Source of the DNA: Pollenia angustigena
Lineage: Eukaryota > Arthropoda > Insecta > Diptera > Polleniidae
DNA length: 64,000 bases
NCBI GenBank assembly: GCA_930367215.1
Contig: OV884056.1
Coordinates: 93,259,285 to 93,323,284, forward strand
Reading direction: 5' to 3'
The position numbers were made by a program, and so were the translations under genes. Of this stretch, positions 1 through 11,459 are shown piece after piece; within the stretch, counting starts at the first letter, position 1; each line of letters begins with the position of its first letter. Under the pieces are notes generated by a model. That model did not search any database. It worked only from the letters and a program-made list of their open reading frames with translations, and was not told where the DNA came from.

Positions 1-58
1 CGTAAAAGTGTTTTAGAATATATTTAAAGTTAGGCAGAGGTTTTTTTTTAAATTTTAG

Positions 59-151
59 GAGGAAATTAAATTTGTGTTAAAGAAGACGCCAGGAAAGGCC
101 AGTTTTGAATTAGAAACATTTGCAAAGTTACAAGGGATTCTTTTTAATTAA
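59..151 (+). CDS. Possible last coding exon of an upstream gene
   Basis: A T-rich tract ending in AG at 57-58 is followed by 30 open codons and a TAA at 149-151. The codons read EEIKFVLKKTPGKASFELET and then end ...FAKLQGILFN. The composition is less AT-extreme than the surroundings, and the Lys/Glu-rich peptide looks protein-like. An AATAAA lies just after the stop. I do not recognise the protein. If real, this is the 3' end of a + strand gene whose body lies left of the window. It could also be chance, because the exon is short and only the acceptor side can be seen. Confidence 0.35.
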   Translation, partial: EEIKFVLKKTPGKASFELETFAKLQGILFN

Positions 152-1847
152 ATAAACAAAATTTTGAGTTCAGCTTAATAAATTATTCAGTTTAGTCTAT
201 TTATAATTAATCTAGCGTTTTGATCATAATTCCTTTTCTTAAATTGAACATGAATTTATTTGCATTGTCATTTAATTTTTAATAACTGCTTGTGTTGAAA
301 GTTTTTGCTAATTTTAACCTTTTTTAAAACAATTTACTACAGTTTTTTGTAAATTTGTTTTACTTTTTTTTACTTGTAAAAATATTTTTTGCAACAATCT
401 TTTTCTCGTTTTGCGTGTTGCATAAATCTGTTTGTTGGCCTTTATGAAGTGTTTTCATTGTTGTTTCTTGTCGTTCACACTATTTTGATAGTTTTGTTGT
501 TTTTTTTTTTAATGGAATTGGTCATCTAGTTTTATAATTTTGTTTTCTTTCTCTTCACAAATCACGTTTGTTAAGTAATTAAAGAAATATATAAATTAAC
601 TGCAAAAAAAAAATTAACCATAAAACTAAAAGTCATAATAAAATAAAAAAACAGTGCAAATAACAAAAAATAAAAAGCCAAACCAAAAATAAATTTATAA
701 TTATAAAAGAATTAACTGGATTTTTTGCAATTTTACAAAAAAAAAGAAGAAAATATTTATTGTTAAAATATGCAACAACTACAACAACTGAAAAAAAATA
801 AGTGAAACAAAAAATTACGTAATCACGCACGAGCATTTTTTTTTTTTTTTTTGTTTTTGTAAAACTTTTTATATTGTTATTGTGTCTTGTTAAAAAAATA
901 TAAAGCAAATAATGAATCATAAAATAAGTTGTCTTATTTTAGGAGATTCCATTTGGGTTGTTGTTTTGAATTTTGCCAATTTTTAAGAAACAACTCCACT
1001 TATTTATCAATAAGTTTGTTTGTTTCTGTGAAATAGATTTAGATATTTTCTTCAATAGCACAGTTATCGCTTTTTTTCTTATTTGCTAAAGCAAAACAGT
1101 CGATATTATTCTGTAATGCTGAAAATTTGTCAACTAAAACCATTTTCTTTGAAATATTGTCCACCCTTTAGAAGTTTTATGGAAAAATTTAGCAATAAAT
1201 TTGTGTTTCTTTAACAAATTATTAGAAATTTTGTTTCTCTTTAAAATATTTAAATCAAAGTTGGCACGAATTTCTGTATCGGTATTTTGTTTATCGATTA
1301 TTTAATTTTATGTATCGCTATACCGGTAAAGAAACTTTTATAACGGTAGAGATACATATTGCGGTTTAACAATTTAGCTAACCAAACCAAACAAGGGCTT
1401 TAAAAATTCATACAAGTGGATCCAAATTTAGATCACACAATTTTTTTACATGATGGAAATAATCAAAGGAATTTTTCTTTTAAACATTGTTAAAATTGCA
1501 TTATCTTTGCAAAATTGTCGTACGATACTGTTGTGAAGGAGACTTTAATGAGCACCTGTCATATCAAGCCCTATTTAGGATTATATCATAAGCGAAAATT
1601 TATGGAAATTTTGTTTTTTTTTTGTCTTGCAAATAGGCTACATGTACTTACTCATTACAATGACGAACAAAACCTAACTGGTGACAAGCAATGCGTTTAC
1701 CAGCCGCCCCCAAATGTAAGAGGCACTATCATGCCCAGGTAGCAATTTGTGTGCATATGAGTGCACTCGACCCTTGTTTTGGAGCTGCAGCTATCTAACC
1801 TCTGATGCTTTTTGGAAAAATTTCAGCAGCTTCCGTTGAGCAGCAAC
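152..1847. other. AT-rich stretch without recognisable gene
   Basis: The first part is T- and A-tract rich, with possible 3' UTR near 152-200. Around 1259-1380 are several short motifs of the TATCGGTA/ATCGAT kind like those scattered elsewhere in the window. From about 1640 to 1847 the sequence is more GC-rich and looks like an old repeat, but I could not assign it. No open frame here looks coding. Confidence 0.5.
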
Positions 1848-2417
1848 CAGAGATCAGCAATGAATCGTTTTTTCGCTACTCATACTGACTCATGCAATTG
1901 TAAGTATAAGTGCGTAGAAATCATTTCAACTTAACTACTCTGATTCACTCATACTCACAAGAGAAATATTTATGAGTGCGACGTCGACATTATACGCATA
2001 CTCATAAATGACCTCAGCTTGATTTATAATTTCAAGAAAATACTTACAATACTCACAATGATTCAAATCATTTAGCTCATCCATTTACCGTTATAACACA
2101 ACAGAGAAATCATACAACTTAATAATCAGCGCTGCCAGATAAATTTGCCGAAAAATCGTCTACTTCATACATGTAACTTTAGTAAACTGTAATTGCCAAA
2201 TCGCAACTTTGCTATTTCGGGGACAAATCTGGCAGCCTCGCATTTTGCTTCGCCTATACACATTGACTTGAGTAGATTCTAAATCAAATAAAATAAAACT
2301 TTGGAGTGAATATGAGTTTGAATAACATTGGAATAAGTATGAGTGCGTATAAGTACAAGAAATTATGAGTCATGATTTAGCTCTACTCACTTTTTCACTA
2401 CTCATTGCTGATCTCTG
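1848..2417. mobile_element. hAT-type non-autonomous element (570 bp) with 8-bp target duplication
   Basis: The ends are inverted repeats: CAGAGATCAGCAATGA at the left and its complement at the right. They are flanked by a perfect 8-bp direct repeat GCAGCAAC (1840-1847 and 2418-2425). CAG...CTG ends plus 8-bp duplications are the hallmark of the hAT superfamily. There is no coding capacity. The inside has many short repeats of ACTCATAC/ATGAGT type, which could be subterminal transposase sites. A small inverted-repeat insert lies inside. Confidence 0.88.
2128..2242. mobile_element. Small inverted-repeat element inside the hAT MITE
   Basis: About 115 bp bounded by GCTGCCAGAT at the left and ATCTGGCAGC at the right. 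No target duplication is evident. The same GCTGCCAGAT-type terminus occurs at 35501 and 38377, so it may be a deleted relative of that hAT element. Confidence 0.5.
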
Positions 2418-2917
2418 GCAGCAACATCACCTAAGGAAAATCATCCCTAATGCCGAACTTCTCCACAAGCGGTGAAGTTGGATTGGCAGGGTCCCCCTTT
2501 TCGTAAACTTGGATAGTAAACCACAACTACAACAAGATCCCTGAAAGTATCCTGCAAACAGGCGATACTGCCGCAACACGATAATTCTGAAAAACTGGAA
2601 GTATTTCCCGCAAAATAGGGTACTGACTCCTGGTCAGAGGATCTCTGATCTTTTAAGATTCGTCAGTTTTGAATTTTTACCGAATTAACTGCACCCGATT
2701 ATGCTTCGGAGAATGTAACAGCAAAAGGGGAAATATCCTTAAAATTATCCCTGAACCCCATGGGTGTATTTCGAGGGTTATTTTTCAAATAGTGCTATCT
2801 GAAAAATCACAATTTTACAGGAGAGCGAAAAAACTGATTTTTTCGATAACTCTAGGAGTAATAACTAAACTTTATTTTACAATGTCATTAAAAATGAACG
2901 TCTAAATCATACATATA

Positions 2918-3473
2918 CAGTACTTTTCGCTTATAGTCACATCCTTTAGTTGCAACCATAATATGGAATATATCGCTAATTCACATATATGCCACTATGA
3001 TGCATATACCCGAATTTGAATATAATCAAGTTATGTGAATAAAGGAAATACAAAATTAATATAAATTACACCGACATCAGGCTTATGGTTTTACAACAGA
3101 GTTACATACTGTATAAAAAAAAGTTAAAAAAATAACAAGATATTTCATAACTGATACCAACGGCAAAAACTAATTTTTTACGAGTAGAGAGTTGATGACA
3201 AAAATTAAATGATTTAATTCATTCTTTCCTTGGATGGACTTTTGATTCGAAAACTAAAAAGAACTTAGTAAATTTTGCTAATGTGCCTATAACGCCATTA
3301 ATTTGCTTTACTTTTCCCTTTAACGACTGCTGATAAATGGCATATATGGCAAATGTTCTTATATCGCTAAATGGACTATAACGTTAATACTTTATATTAA
3401 ATTAACTTATAGCGGCAAAATAAACAGATAAAATGGACTATATCGCTAATGTGACTATAAACGAAAAGTACTG
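2918..3473. mobile_element. pogo-like MITE inside copy A
   Basis: The ends are CAGTACTTTTCGCTTATAGT and its near complement, each bordered by TA. CAGT...ACTG ends with a TA target are typical of pogo/Tigger-type Tc1/mariner relatives. The inside repeats short motifs such as ATATCGCTAA and GGACTATA. The same insert lies at the same place in copy B (30174-31748), so it was present before the two copies separated. Confidence 0.75.
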
Positions 3474-5354
3474 TATTAATATGTCTGATAGCACTATTTA
3501 CAAATTAAAATTTTATCGACTTGAACATTGAAATAAGCAGATAGCACTATGTGAGCAAAAATAAAATGAGCTGTAATAAATACTTGTTGAGACTTTAAAT
3601 TAAGTTACACGATTTGTTATTAAAATAATAAGTAAAGTTTAAAGAAACGCATAATCATGTTAACTGAACTCTAAATTAAGTTAAAGTTTAACACTAATGT
3701 TTATTGAAAAGCAATAAATAATTTAACTTTATCCACATATTTTAAATTATCATAAAAATAATGACATTCTTGCGAAATAGCAGACTTCAATGTTTTGGAA
3801 ATGCATCCGATTGCTTAGTTGAAAAGAACGTGGACTAGATTATAAGGGTTTCGCTTTTATTTATATGATCGCTGCACAGTGTGGGAAATTTGGAAAAAAA
3901 AAATGGAAATAATTCTATATTTTATAAACGGTTGGTCCGATTGGAATGCAGTTTGAGGTGAAAATTAAAAAGTTGTAGTCGAGCTTAGGTCTTGGATTTG
4001 AGCAAGAGAGGTGCTATAGGTTCCCAAATTAGGACATCTCAGGTATAACAAAAACTAAAAACGATCCTTAATTCTTAATTGCTAAAAATAATTTTTTAGA
4101 GAAATGCGCTTGCCGAGTACTCCATAATTGGTCCAGTATTTTGGAAATATAAGACTCAAATTCATCATAATTGGTTTGAAATATGTTTTTCGGAATTATC
4201 AACAAGATTTTGTTTGTCGTGCGTAATTCTTATTTTTTATTTTTGATAAAAACACTTAATTTTATTGCTGATGGGATAGGCTATTAAACATACGCATTTC
4301 ACTGGTTGCATAGGCCAGATCATCAGGAAACTTCATCCAAAGATTTTAGAAAATTTAAAGATATTATACAAATAAATTCGCTTAACAGTTTTATTTGTAT
4401 AATATCATGTACAAGAAAATTTTGGCCATGACTTTGTCTGAGGTGGTCCATTCGGACGGTCAAATTTTGGGCGAATCGTTCGACTTTGTATTACCCGATA
4501 TGTGTATAATAATTCTGCAATATGAATTCTAAAGCGGCTCATACACTTGCAATAAAATTGTTCAATTTTACATATTATACAATTATATCGCCAATGTGTA
4601 TGCGATATTCGATGGTAGCACAATGTATTGGCAACAATCAAAAGCATTTTGATTTTTATTGCACATCGAAAAGAAAGTGAAATGTGTTGGCAACATTGTA
4701 CAATGCTGTTAATGTTATTCCTATAGCTTATGTTCACCTTTTTATTGAATGAATGAAACCATTGTGCGACTTATTGCATAATATAGGACAAAATTGAAAT
4801 AATATGGCGAATATCATATACAATAATATTGCAAGTGTATGGGCCGCTTAAGACCCGTGCTTGGTAGCCATTATATTTTTAAAAAACACTAATTTTAGGG
4901 AATTTTCGGCTGTTTTTTTTTTTTGGGAATTGTGTAATTCGTTTTGTAAGTTTAATAAAATTTTGAGCTGGTTTGGATTAAGCATTAAAACATGTTTTTA
5001 CTTGTAAAATTTCATTAAATAATATTAGCTAACAAAGATTTTATTAGATAAATTAAAATTTATATTATTTACAAAAACTCATAAAACAATTTTTTGCAAA
5101 ACTTCTACAACGAATTTAAAAATTATATAAGTTTATGAAATCTAGACACAATTCCCAACCCTTTGATGTATAATATGTCTACTTTGTAATAACACTTTTT
5201 ATCATTTTAGTATATGAAGTAATATTTTTTATGTAGATAGCACTTTTTACCAAAAAAAAAACGTCTGTGTTAGATAGCACAAAACAACATTTATGAAAAA
5301 AAAAACGTTTTGGGAATTTTTTTTCAAATTTAAATGACAGATGACCCTTCCGTT

Positions 5355-6437
5355 TAGGGTTCCCAACTTTTTTTCTTGCAATTAAAGTACATTGATTATT
5401 AAAGGTTAAGAGAAAAAAAGTACAGAGTATAAATATAAAGTACAATTAATTTCTTTTTATTGGTTTATTTAAAAACGTTTTTTACAGTTTTCGCGAGTTA
5501 TATCAAACAATTACACTGTGCTAGAATTTTACACTTTTTTCTTGAGACAAGCCGGGCAACTGGCTCTTTAACCCAATTCGGGTACACTGAATCCAATACC
5601 GGTTCAAAAACGGTTCAGTTTATTGAAATAACTAAAGAAAAAACGAAAATCCGCAATACAATTTCCTTAAATTTTTTTCTAATTTGCGCAGTCGTTTTAG
5701 AAACATAATTTTTTTTTTGGCAACAAAAATCATTTTTTGCAACATTTCGAAATTTTTGTTTGTTAAAAATGTATAAAAAAATTCCAGACATATAAAAAAC
5801 AAAGCTTCAAACAAAACAAGCTATAAATGATTAAAATCTGTAAACAACTTTTGATTTTATACACAAAAACCGAAAAATTTTAATTAATTAAAAAATTTCA
5901 TAAAACGCAATATTTGTATGGGAGCCCCCGTAAGAAGTAGTGATAAGGGGCAATTATGTCTCCAGAAATTGTTAAGGCCGCTCCTTGGCTCCTATGGTAC
6001 GTTTTTTTCAATATATTTCTAATATGTATTAAACATTTTATATGGGAGCCCCTTAAGGAATAGCAGGCAGTAATTTGAAAGAAAATTGCACTCGTGTTTT
6101 TAAAATAGGCAGCTATTGTACTCAAAGAAAACAAACCAGTGATTATTTTTGGCGAAAAATCGTCCTGCCCAAAAAAAAAACCTCAAAAAATGGCCCTGAC
6201 TAATATTAATTAGTTGTTCTTTAGTTTTTCTTAAAAAAAATCTTGTACAGTAAGTATTATAATTTTATGACTAATAAAACCCTGAATAATATAACATGAA
6301 ACTATTTGGAATTCTAGTTAAATCTAATCATGTGAAATAAAGTATTTTCGCGTACTTTATTATTCTCATAAAGTATAGAGTACAATTACTCGAAATAACG
6401 TACAATACTTTATTATAAAGTACGGTTGGCAAGCCTA
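5355..6437. mobile_element. hAT-like element inserted in copy A only
   Basis: It has imperfect terminal inverted repeats, TAGGGTTCCCAAC at the left and GTTGGCAAGCCTA at the right, with a perfect 8-bp duplication CTTCCGTT (5347-5354 and 6438-6445). Copy B has the empty site near 34138-34146. No transposase remains. The inside contains sequence shared with 19780-20100 and 44045-44250, including a 'gggagccccc' module near 5920-6060. Confidence 0.87.
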
Positions 6438-6517
6438 CTTCCGTTAGTGAACACGTTTCTATAAAAAAAATTTTTTTGAAAAATTTCAGATAGCACTATT
6501 TGAAAAATAACCCTCGA

Positions 6518-7506
6518 TATGACGCTAACAAAACGAATTTCGGGATCGGAATCAGTATTAATGCCCTTCTCTTTTAAACGGTTTGGAAGAGGAATCGGTA
6601 TAAATAACGGTATCGGTTGGCAACAATAGTATTAATCGATAGCATAAGAAAAATATTTATTGATATGTATTTAAAATTTATTTTTGGAATAAAATAATTA
6701 TCGTTAACATTTGGAAAACTGATATAACTAGGGATGTAACCCATATATCGGCGATACATCGTTATAGGCGAAATTTTTCTGTCGATACGACGATACTTTT
6801 TATATGTATTTGTTTGAGTATTTTTAAACAAATAATTACATTTTCTTTCTATGATGATTGTTTGGATAGCAACTAAGAGAAATAACACATTAAAAAGCAG
6901 AGCATAAAATTAAAACAGAATAATGAAATTGTTTCATGTAATACATGAATCAACGTAGATTGAAAATAGGTCGGAGTCTCAAAATTAAGCGGCTGACTTA
7001 GCAAGGTTGACCCTCGAATTTTTCAAAGACATTTGACTTCTATCGTACCAAAGCAACGTGTTATTGGGTTCTTAACATGTCTCTGCATTCCGAAAGTGTG
7101 GAAAAAAGGGTCACACCTACAAGCGGTCCAGTTTTGATAAGTAAGTAAGTGCAAGTAACTATAAGTGGATCCGAGAAAGATGCACCTCTTTCCATTATGT
7201 GCTGTGATTCTGCTAAAGAAATCCAGAGATACCTAAGATCTTCTAATATATATTTCTAGAGACACAGATCCGCTTGTTTATAGGCGCAATGACATGGTTT
7301 AACCAAACTTGATGAAAATGGCGCAGGAATTCTATCTCCGCAAAAGCTTAGATTGCTTTGTTTATTAAGCAAAACTCTTTAATATTTATATAAAAACAAG
7401 TTTAATCATTTGTCAGTTTTATCGTGAATTAAAATTTAAGTCGCAATATTTGAAAACCGGTTTCTGAAAAGTGTCGAATAATGGACAATCCCTATTGTTT
7501 TTATTA
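6518..7506. other. AT-rich spacer, nothing assigned
   Basis: Between 6544 and 6830 are short stretches rich in ATCGAT/CGATA motifs resembling those at 1259-1380. The rest looks unique. No convincing gene was seen on either strand. Confidence 0.4.
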
Positions 7507-8438
7507 CACTGTGCAACAAAAAAAACCAGCCTCAACACTTGCAACGCGAAATAAAACTAGACTACTGGTAGAGCAAATTTTCCAAAGGGTTTTGAAAAGT
7601 TAGCTCGGGTTGTCGAATTTTCGGCCCTTGAATTTTTTGAAAAGGCGTTTGGAATAAGTCAAAAAAAAAATATACTAAATGTACTTCTGAGCTAAAAAAA
7701 ATTATTTCAAATGTCTTCAGTAGAATCGTAAGGCGACTCTTTTCTTAGAATTTATTAACCCTCTAACTCTCATTTTATGGGGTAGTTTTTGTCCTTTTTC
7801 CCAACTCTTACACAAAAGTATTACAAAACGGCACTTTTAAGGGTTAAAATGTTCTTCGAATATTTTCTGAATAAAATTTCACTAGCGGTCTGCTAAGACC
7901 AAAAGTTCATGCAATGTATCTAAAACGAATTCTCGAAATTTCGGGCATTGAAATTTTTGAATTTCTTGAAAAGGCGTTTGGTACAAGTCAAAAAAATATA
8001 CTAAATGTACTTCTGACCTAAAAGACTATTTCAGATGTCTTCAGTAGAATTGTATGGCTATTCTTTCCATAGATTATATTAACCCTCTTACACTCATTTT
8101 AAGGGGTAATTTTTGTCCTTTATTTAGCTTCCATACTAAAACGGCACGTTAGAGGGTTAAAATCTTCTACGAATATTTTCTGCATCAAATTTCACTAGCG
8201 GTCTTCCAAGACCAAAAAATCGTGCAATGTATGTAAAACGGGATTTCGAATTTGCGGGCCTTGAATTTTTTTAATTTTTCGAAAACCCGCCTTTTCAAAA
8301 AATTAGGGGCCCATATTTCGGGAGCCCGAGCTAACTTTTCAAAACACTTTGGCAGATTTGCTCTACTAGTAGTCTTCTTTTATGTCGCGTTGCAAGTGTT
8401 GAGGCTGGCAGCGATGACCCGAATTTTGTTGCACAGTG
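7507..8438. mobile_element. Inverted-repeat element with long arms and a 329-bp internal direct repeat
   Basis: The ends are CACTGTGCAACAAAA and its complement, followed by inverted arms of roughly 130 bp (CAGCCTCAACACTTGCAACG at the left end matches the right end reversed). Between the arms lie two direct repeats about 329 bp apart; the marker AAAAGGCGTTTGG is at about 7640 and 7969. No clean 8-bp duplication was found, so the hAT assignment rests on the CACTGTG-type ends only. No coding capacity. Confidence 0.7.
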
Positions 8439-11400
8439 TTATTTGATAATTGAAAACAACCAATTTTTTTGTTCTGCATATGTGTTAGTTTCAAATTGGA
8501 ACGCTTATAACTCTGAAATTATATATTTTAATATTAAATTTTGTTAATTGTTTTAAATTTTCCTAAAAAATCGTCTTAAGAATTTTTTCTTAAAAACTTG
8601 TAATCGATAACATTAAATTTCTATAGATTCATTAATAACTTCTAATTTTGTTTGATAAATCGATAAATTTGATTTCCTACAAAAAATGTATTAAGAGAAA
8701 AGCTACGATAACTTACCACGAACAGTAGAATAAGAAACATCGATCAAGAGGGCAGAGCAATAGTTTTGTTCTTCAAAAGCTTTTCTATACATTTGTGCAA
8801 TTGTGCTATGCTTTCTTCTTAATCCGAATTGATGGTTTGTGGTTTTGTGCCGCATTCGCCACTTTTCAAAATTTATTTTTTATAAGTAGATTATTGTACT
8901 GCATACGTATACCAACAGCTGCGTATTAAGTTGTTGTCATTTTATTTTGCTTTTTTACTACTTTTTTCCTACGGCAATGAAGCAAAGCAAGAGTGAAATG
9001 GATTTTCTTGTTGTCTTTTTATTTTGCTTTCGCTTTAACTAATTCTTTTTCCTACGGCAATAAAGCAAAGCAAGAGTTAAATTTATTTTGTACGTTTTTA
9101 TTATAGGAATTTGCTTCATTCGCCAAACAGTGGCGTGTAGAGCAAAACAGTACTTAATTAATTTTAGAATAGTTGATATGGAGCAAAATTAATGCTTAAT
9201 ATCTCAGAAACCATAACAAAATTTTGTGAAACAGGTACTTAAAATCTTAATTACCCTTACCAGACTTATTTTTATTTTTATAGTCTGTAGGTCAAACCAC
9301 GAAATAGCCTTTTCGATTTCTCTTATCTGAAATCTTAGTAGAATAGCTGCTCTAACATCAACAAGTTGTAGCACGAATGTATTTTGAAACAAACAGATTA
9401 CCTTTCTCAATATCATTTCTTGACCAACTTCCATTCGAGTTTCTAAATGGGGGTTAAGAGATAACTGGTCTTTGAGTAGTAGTCTGATTGTGGAGTTGCA
9501 TCAAATACCTTAAAAAAAACATTTTCAGAGATGCTGTTTTCTGAAACTGCAGTTACTGCTTTTGCCTTTTTTAGCACTCCTTAAATAATTTCTTAAGTTG
9601 AGGGGATCTGTGCAATTGCTACTCTTTTTGAACTCTCCTTTTACAATCAAGAGCCTTTCGGCATCTGTAGAATATATTTTATTTTATTTAATTGGTATGA
9701 GAGTTTTGATGGAATATTGAACGGCTAGTTTAAGAAACATTACTGTCATCATTAACAACAGAGACATACACGTGTATTGGATATAGACATCGAAAGCTCA
9801 TTATTATTTTAACTATTCTACAAAGAAGTATCCAGTAACTTTGTTCTTAAAGAAAGTTTATTAACTGTACCTTAAGCTATCCTTATTTTTTGAGATGGTA
9901 GTATTTTGTCCTTTTATAAAAATTATTCAATTCTTTGCAAAGCTTTTTCATCCCCTTTAAAAGTCTAGCGAAGAAAACGAAATTCAAAGTATTTAAAAAA
10001 ATTTCACAGCCCAGCACCACCTTTCACCAACAAAGCATCAAATGCATTTATAAAGATACAGATACATGCATATTTACACAAAAGAAAGAAAAAAAAAAGA
10101 TAAAATACCAAATTACTCATACAACATGTAGTATCAACAAGTACAACTCGCAACATGTTCAGCTTGCACTCAAGTATTTACATACATGTTTGCATTTTAT
10201 TCATTGTAAAAAGTATCATTTACCTTGTAAAAATATTCACAGTAAAAATAATAAAACAAAATCTTAATATTTTTTTTTCGAAAAAAAAAGGAAAAAAGTT
10301 CATAAACCTTGCCACAAAATTTTAAGCAAAAAGACTAAAAGAGATTGATAAAACTGCTGCTTTCAAGTCTCTAAAAATGTATGGCTGAAACGAAAGATAC
10401 ACAAAAAGAAAAATATAAGCGGCTTTTGCACTTCTTAGCAAAATGCTACAAAATCCAAGCAACTGCTAGAAAGAAAACTCAATAAACTAAATCTGCAAAC
10501 AACAAATCATTAATATAATGACGGTAAATGTATTATAATAACAATAATAATTTTACCACATTTGCACACTCACACAAGCACACACACACACACACACACA
10601 CAAACATACAATACATCATATGTGAATTAAATTCATAATAAATTCATGTTAAGCGAAAATCTAAGAAAATCCCCACAGTCATCTGACTACTCGGAGCTTT
10701 TTTTCTTTCTTTAATTTTGCTGTAGTTAATGATTGCAAGGAATTTCCAGTAAATCATCGAACATTCAACCGTCTTTAAGTGCAATCAAAACAAAAACAAC
10801 ATTAAAACAACCAGCATAACCACTAAAAAGCACATACTAACTCTTAAATACACACACACACACACTCACACAAAATCACCGACAAAAACAAAATTTCTGC
10901 TAAAATACACTAGAAAAACTTTCAGTGTTGTTTTAAATTTTTTTTCTCTATTTGTTTTCCTTTAAAGCAAAAACAAATCGACATGTTGGGTTTGTTGTTG
11001 TTTTCTGTTTCTATTAAAAAGCCAAAAAAAAAATGGCCACAGCAAGTGTTTTATGTTTATTTTCCTTTTCCAGTGTTCTCCCTGCCATTTTTTTTCTCTC
11101 CGGCTCATTTATTGTAAATCTAAATATAACGGTAACAGTTGGTAGATATTTTCTATTATTGTTGTTGTTTCTTTGTATGCGTGCAGTGTAGTGTGTAAAT
11201 GGCGTGTATGGATTTGTTGGTTGTTGTTGTTATTTGATGTTTGTTTGTGTTATTTTTCTTAACTTTTCACCAGGCGACCATGATATTAAAGCACGTAAAT
11301 TTTTATTTCTTACACATGGACTGCAACAAGCAACTGAAATAAATACATAAAAACCACAATAACAATAACAACAGCAAAAAGTAAAACAATGAATAGTACA

Positions 11401-11459
11401 AAAAAAAATACAGTGGGTTTAATACGGCATAAATTAAGAACAAAAAGGACCTGTTTATG
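8439..11459. other. AT-rich non-coding stretch with short repeats
   Basis: A tandem duplication of about 82 bp lies at 8930-9080, marked by CCTACGGCAATGAAGC twice. CA dinucleotide runs lie near 10577-10602 and 10850-10866. Many A- and T-tracts and CAA/TTG-rich stretches are present. I see no gene. Confidence 0.5.
10577..10602. repeat. (CA)n microsatellite
   Basis: An almost uninterrupted run of CA dinucleotides. Confidence 0.9.

Larger units (their letters stand above)
2771..6517. mobile_element. Copy A of a 2.65-kb inverted-repeat DNA transposon
   Basis: It begins TCGAGGGTTATTTTTCAAAT and ends with the complement; about 34 terminal bases match. It is a near copy of 30027-34218. After removing insertions the two are about 2656 and 2641 bp long. 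The motif GATAGCAC recurs near both ends, which suggests subterminal transposase-binding sites. No transposase frame survives, so it is non-autonomous or decayed. Copy B is flanked by TA on both sides. In copy A the left flank is TT and the right TA, so a TA target is likely but not certain. Superfamily is therefore unresolved (Tc1/mariner-like is a guess). Confidence 0.85.

Noticed and set aside
4405..4737. 110-codon minus-strand frame in copy A
   Set aside because: The matching region in copy B (32604-32888) has small indels that shift the frame, so there is no sign of coding constraint.
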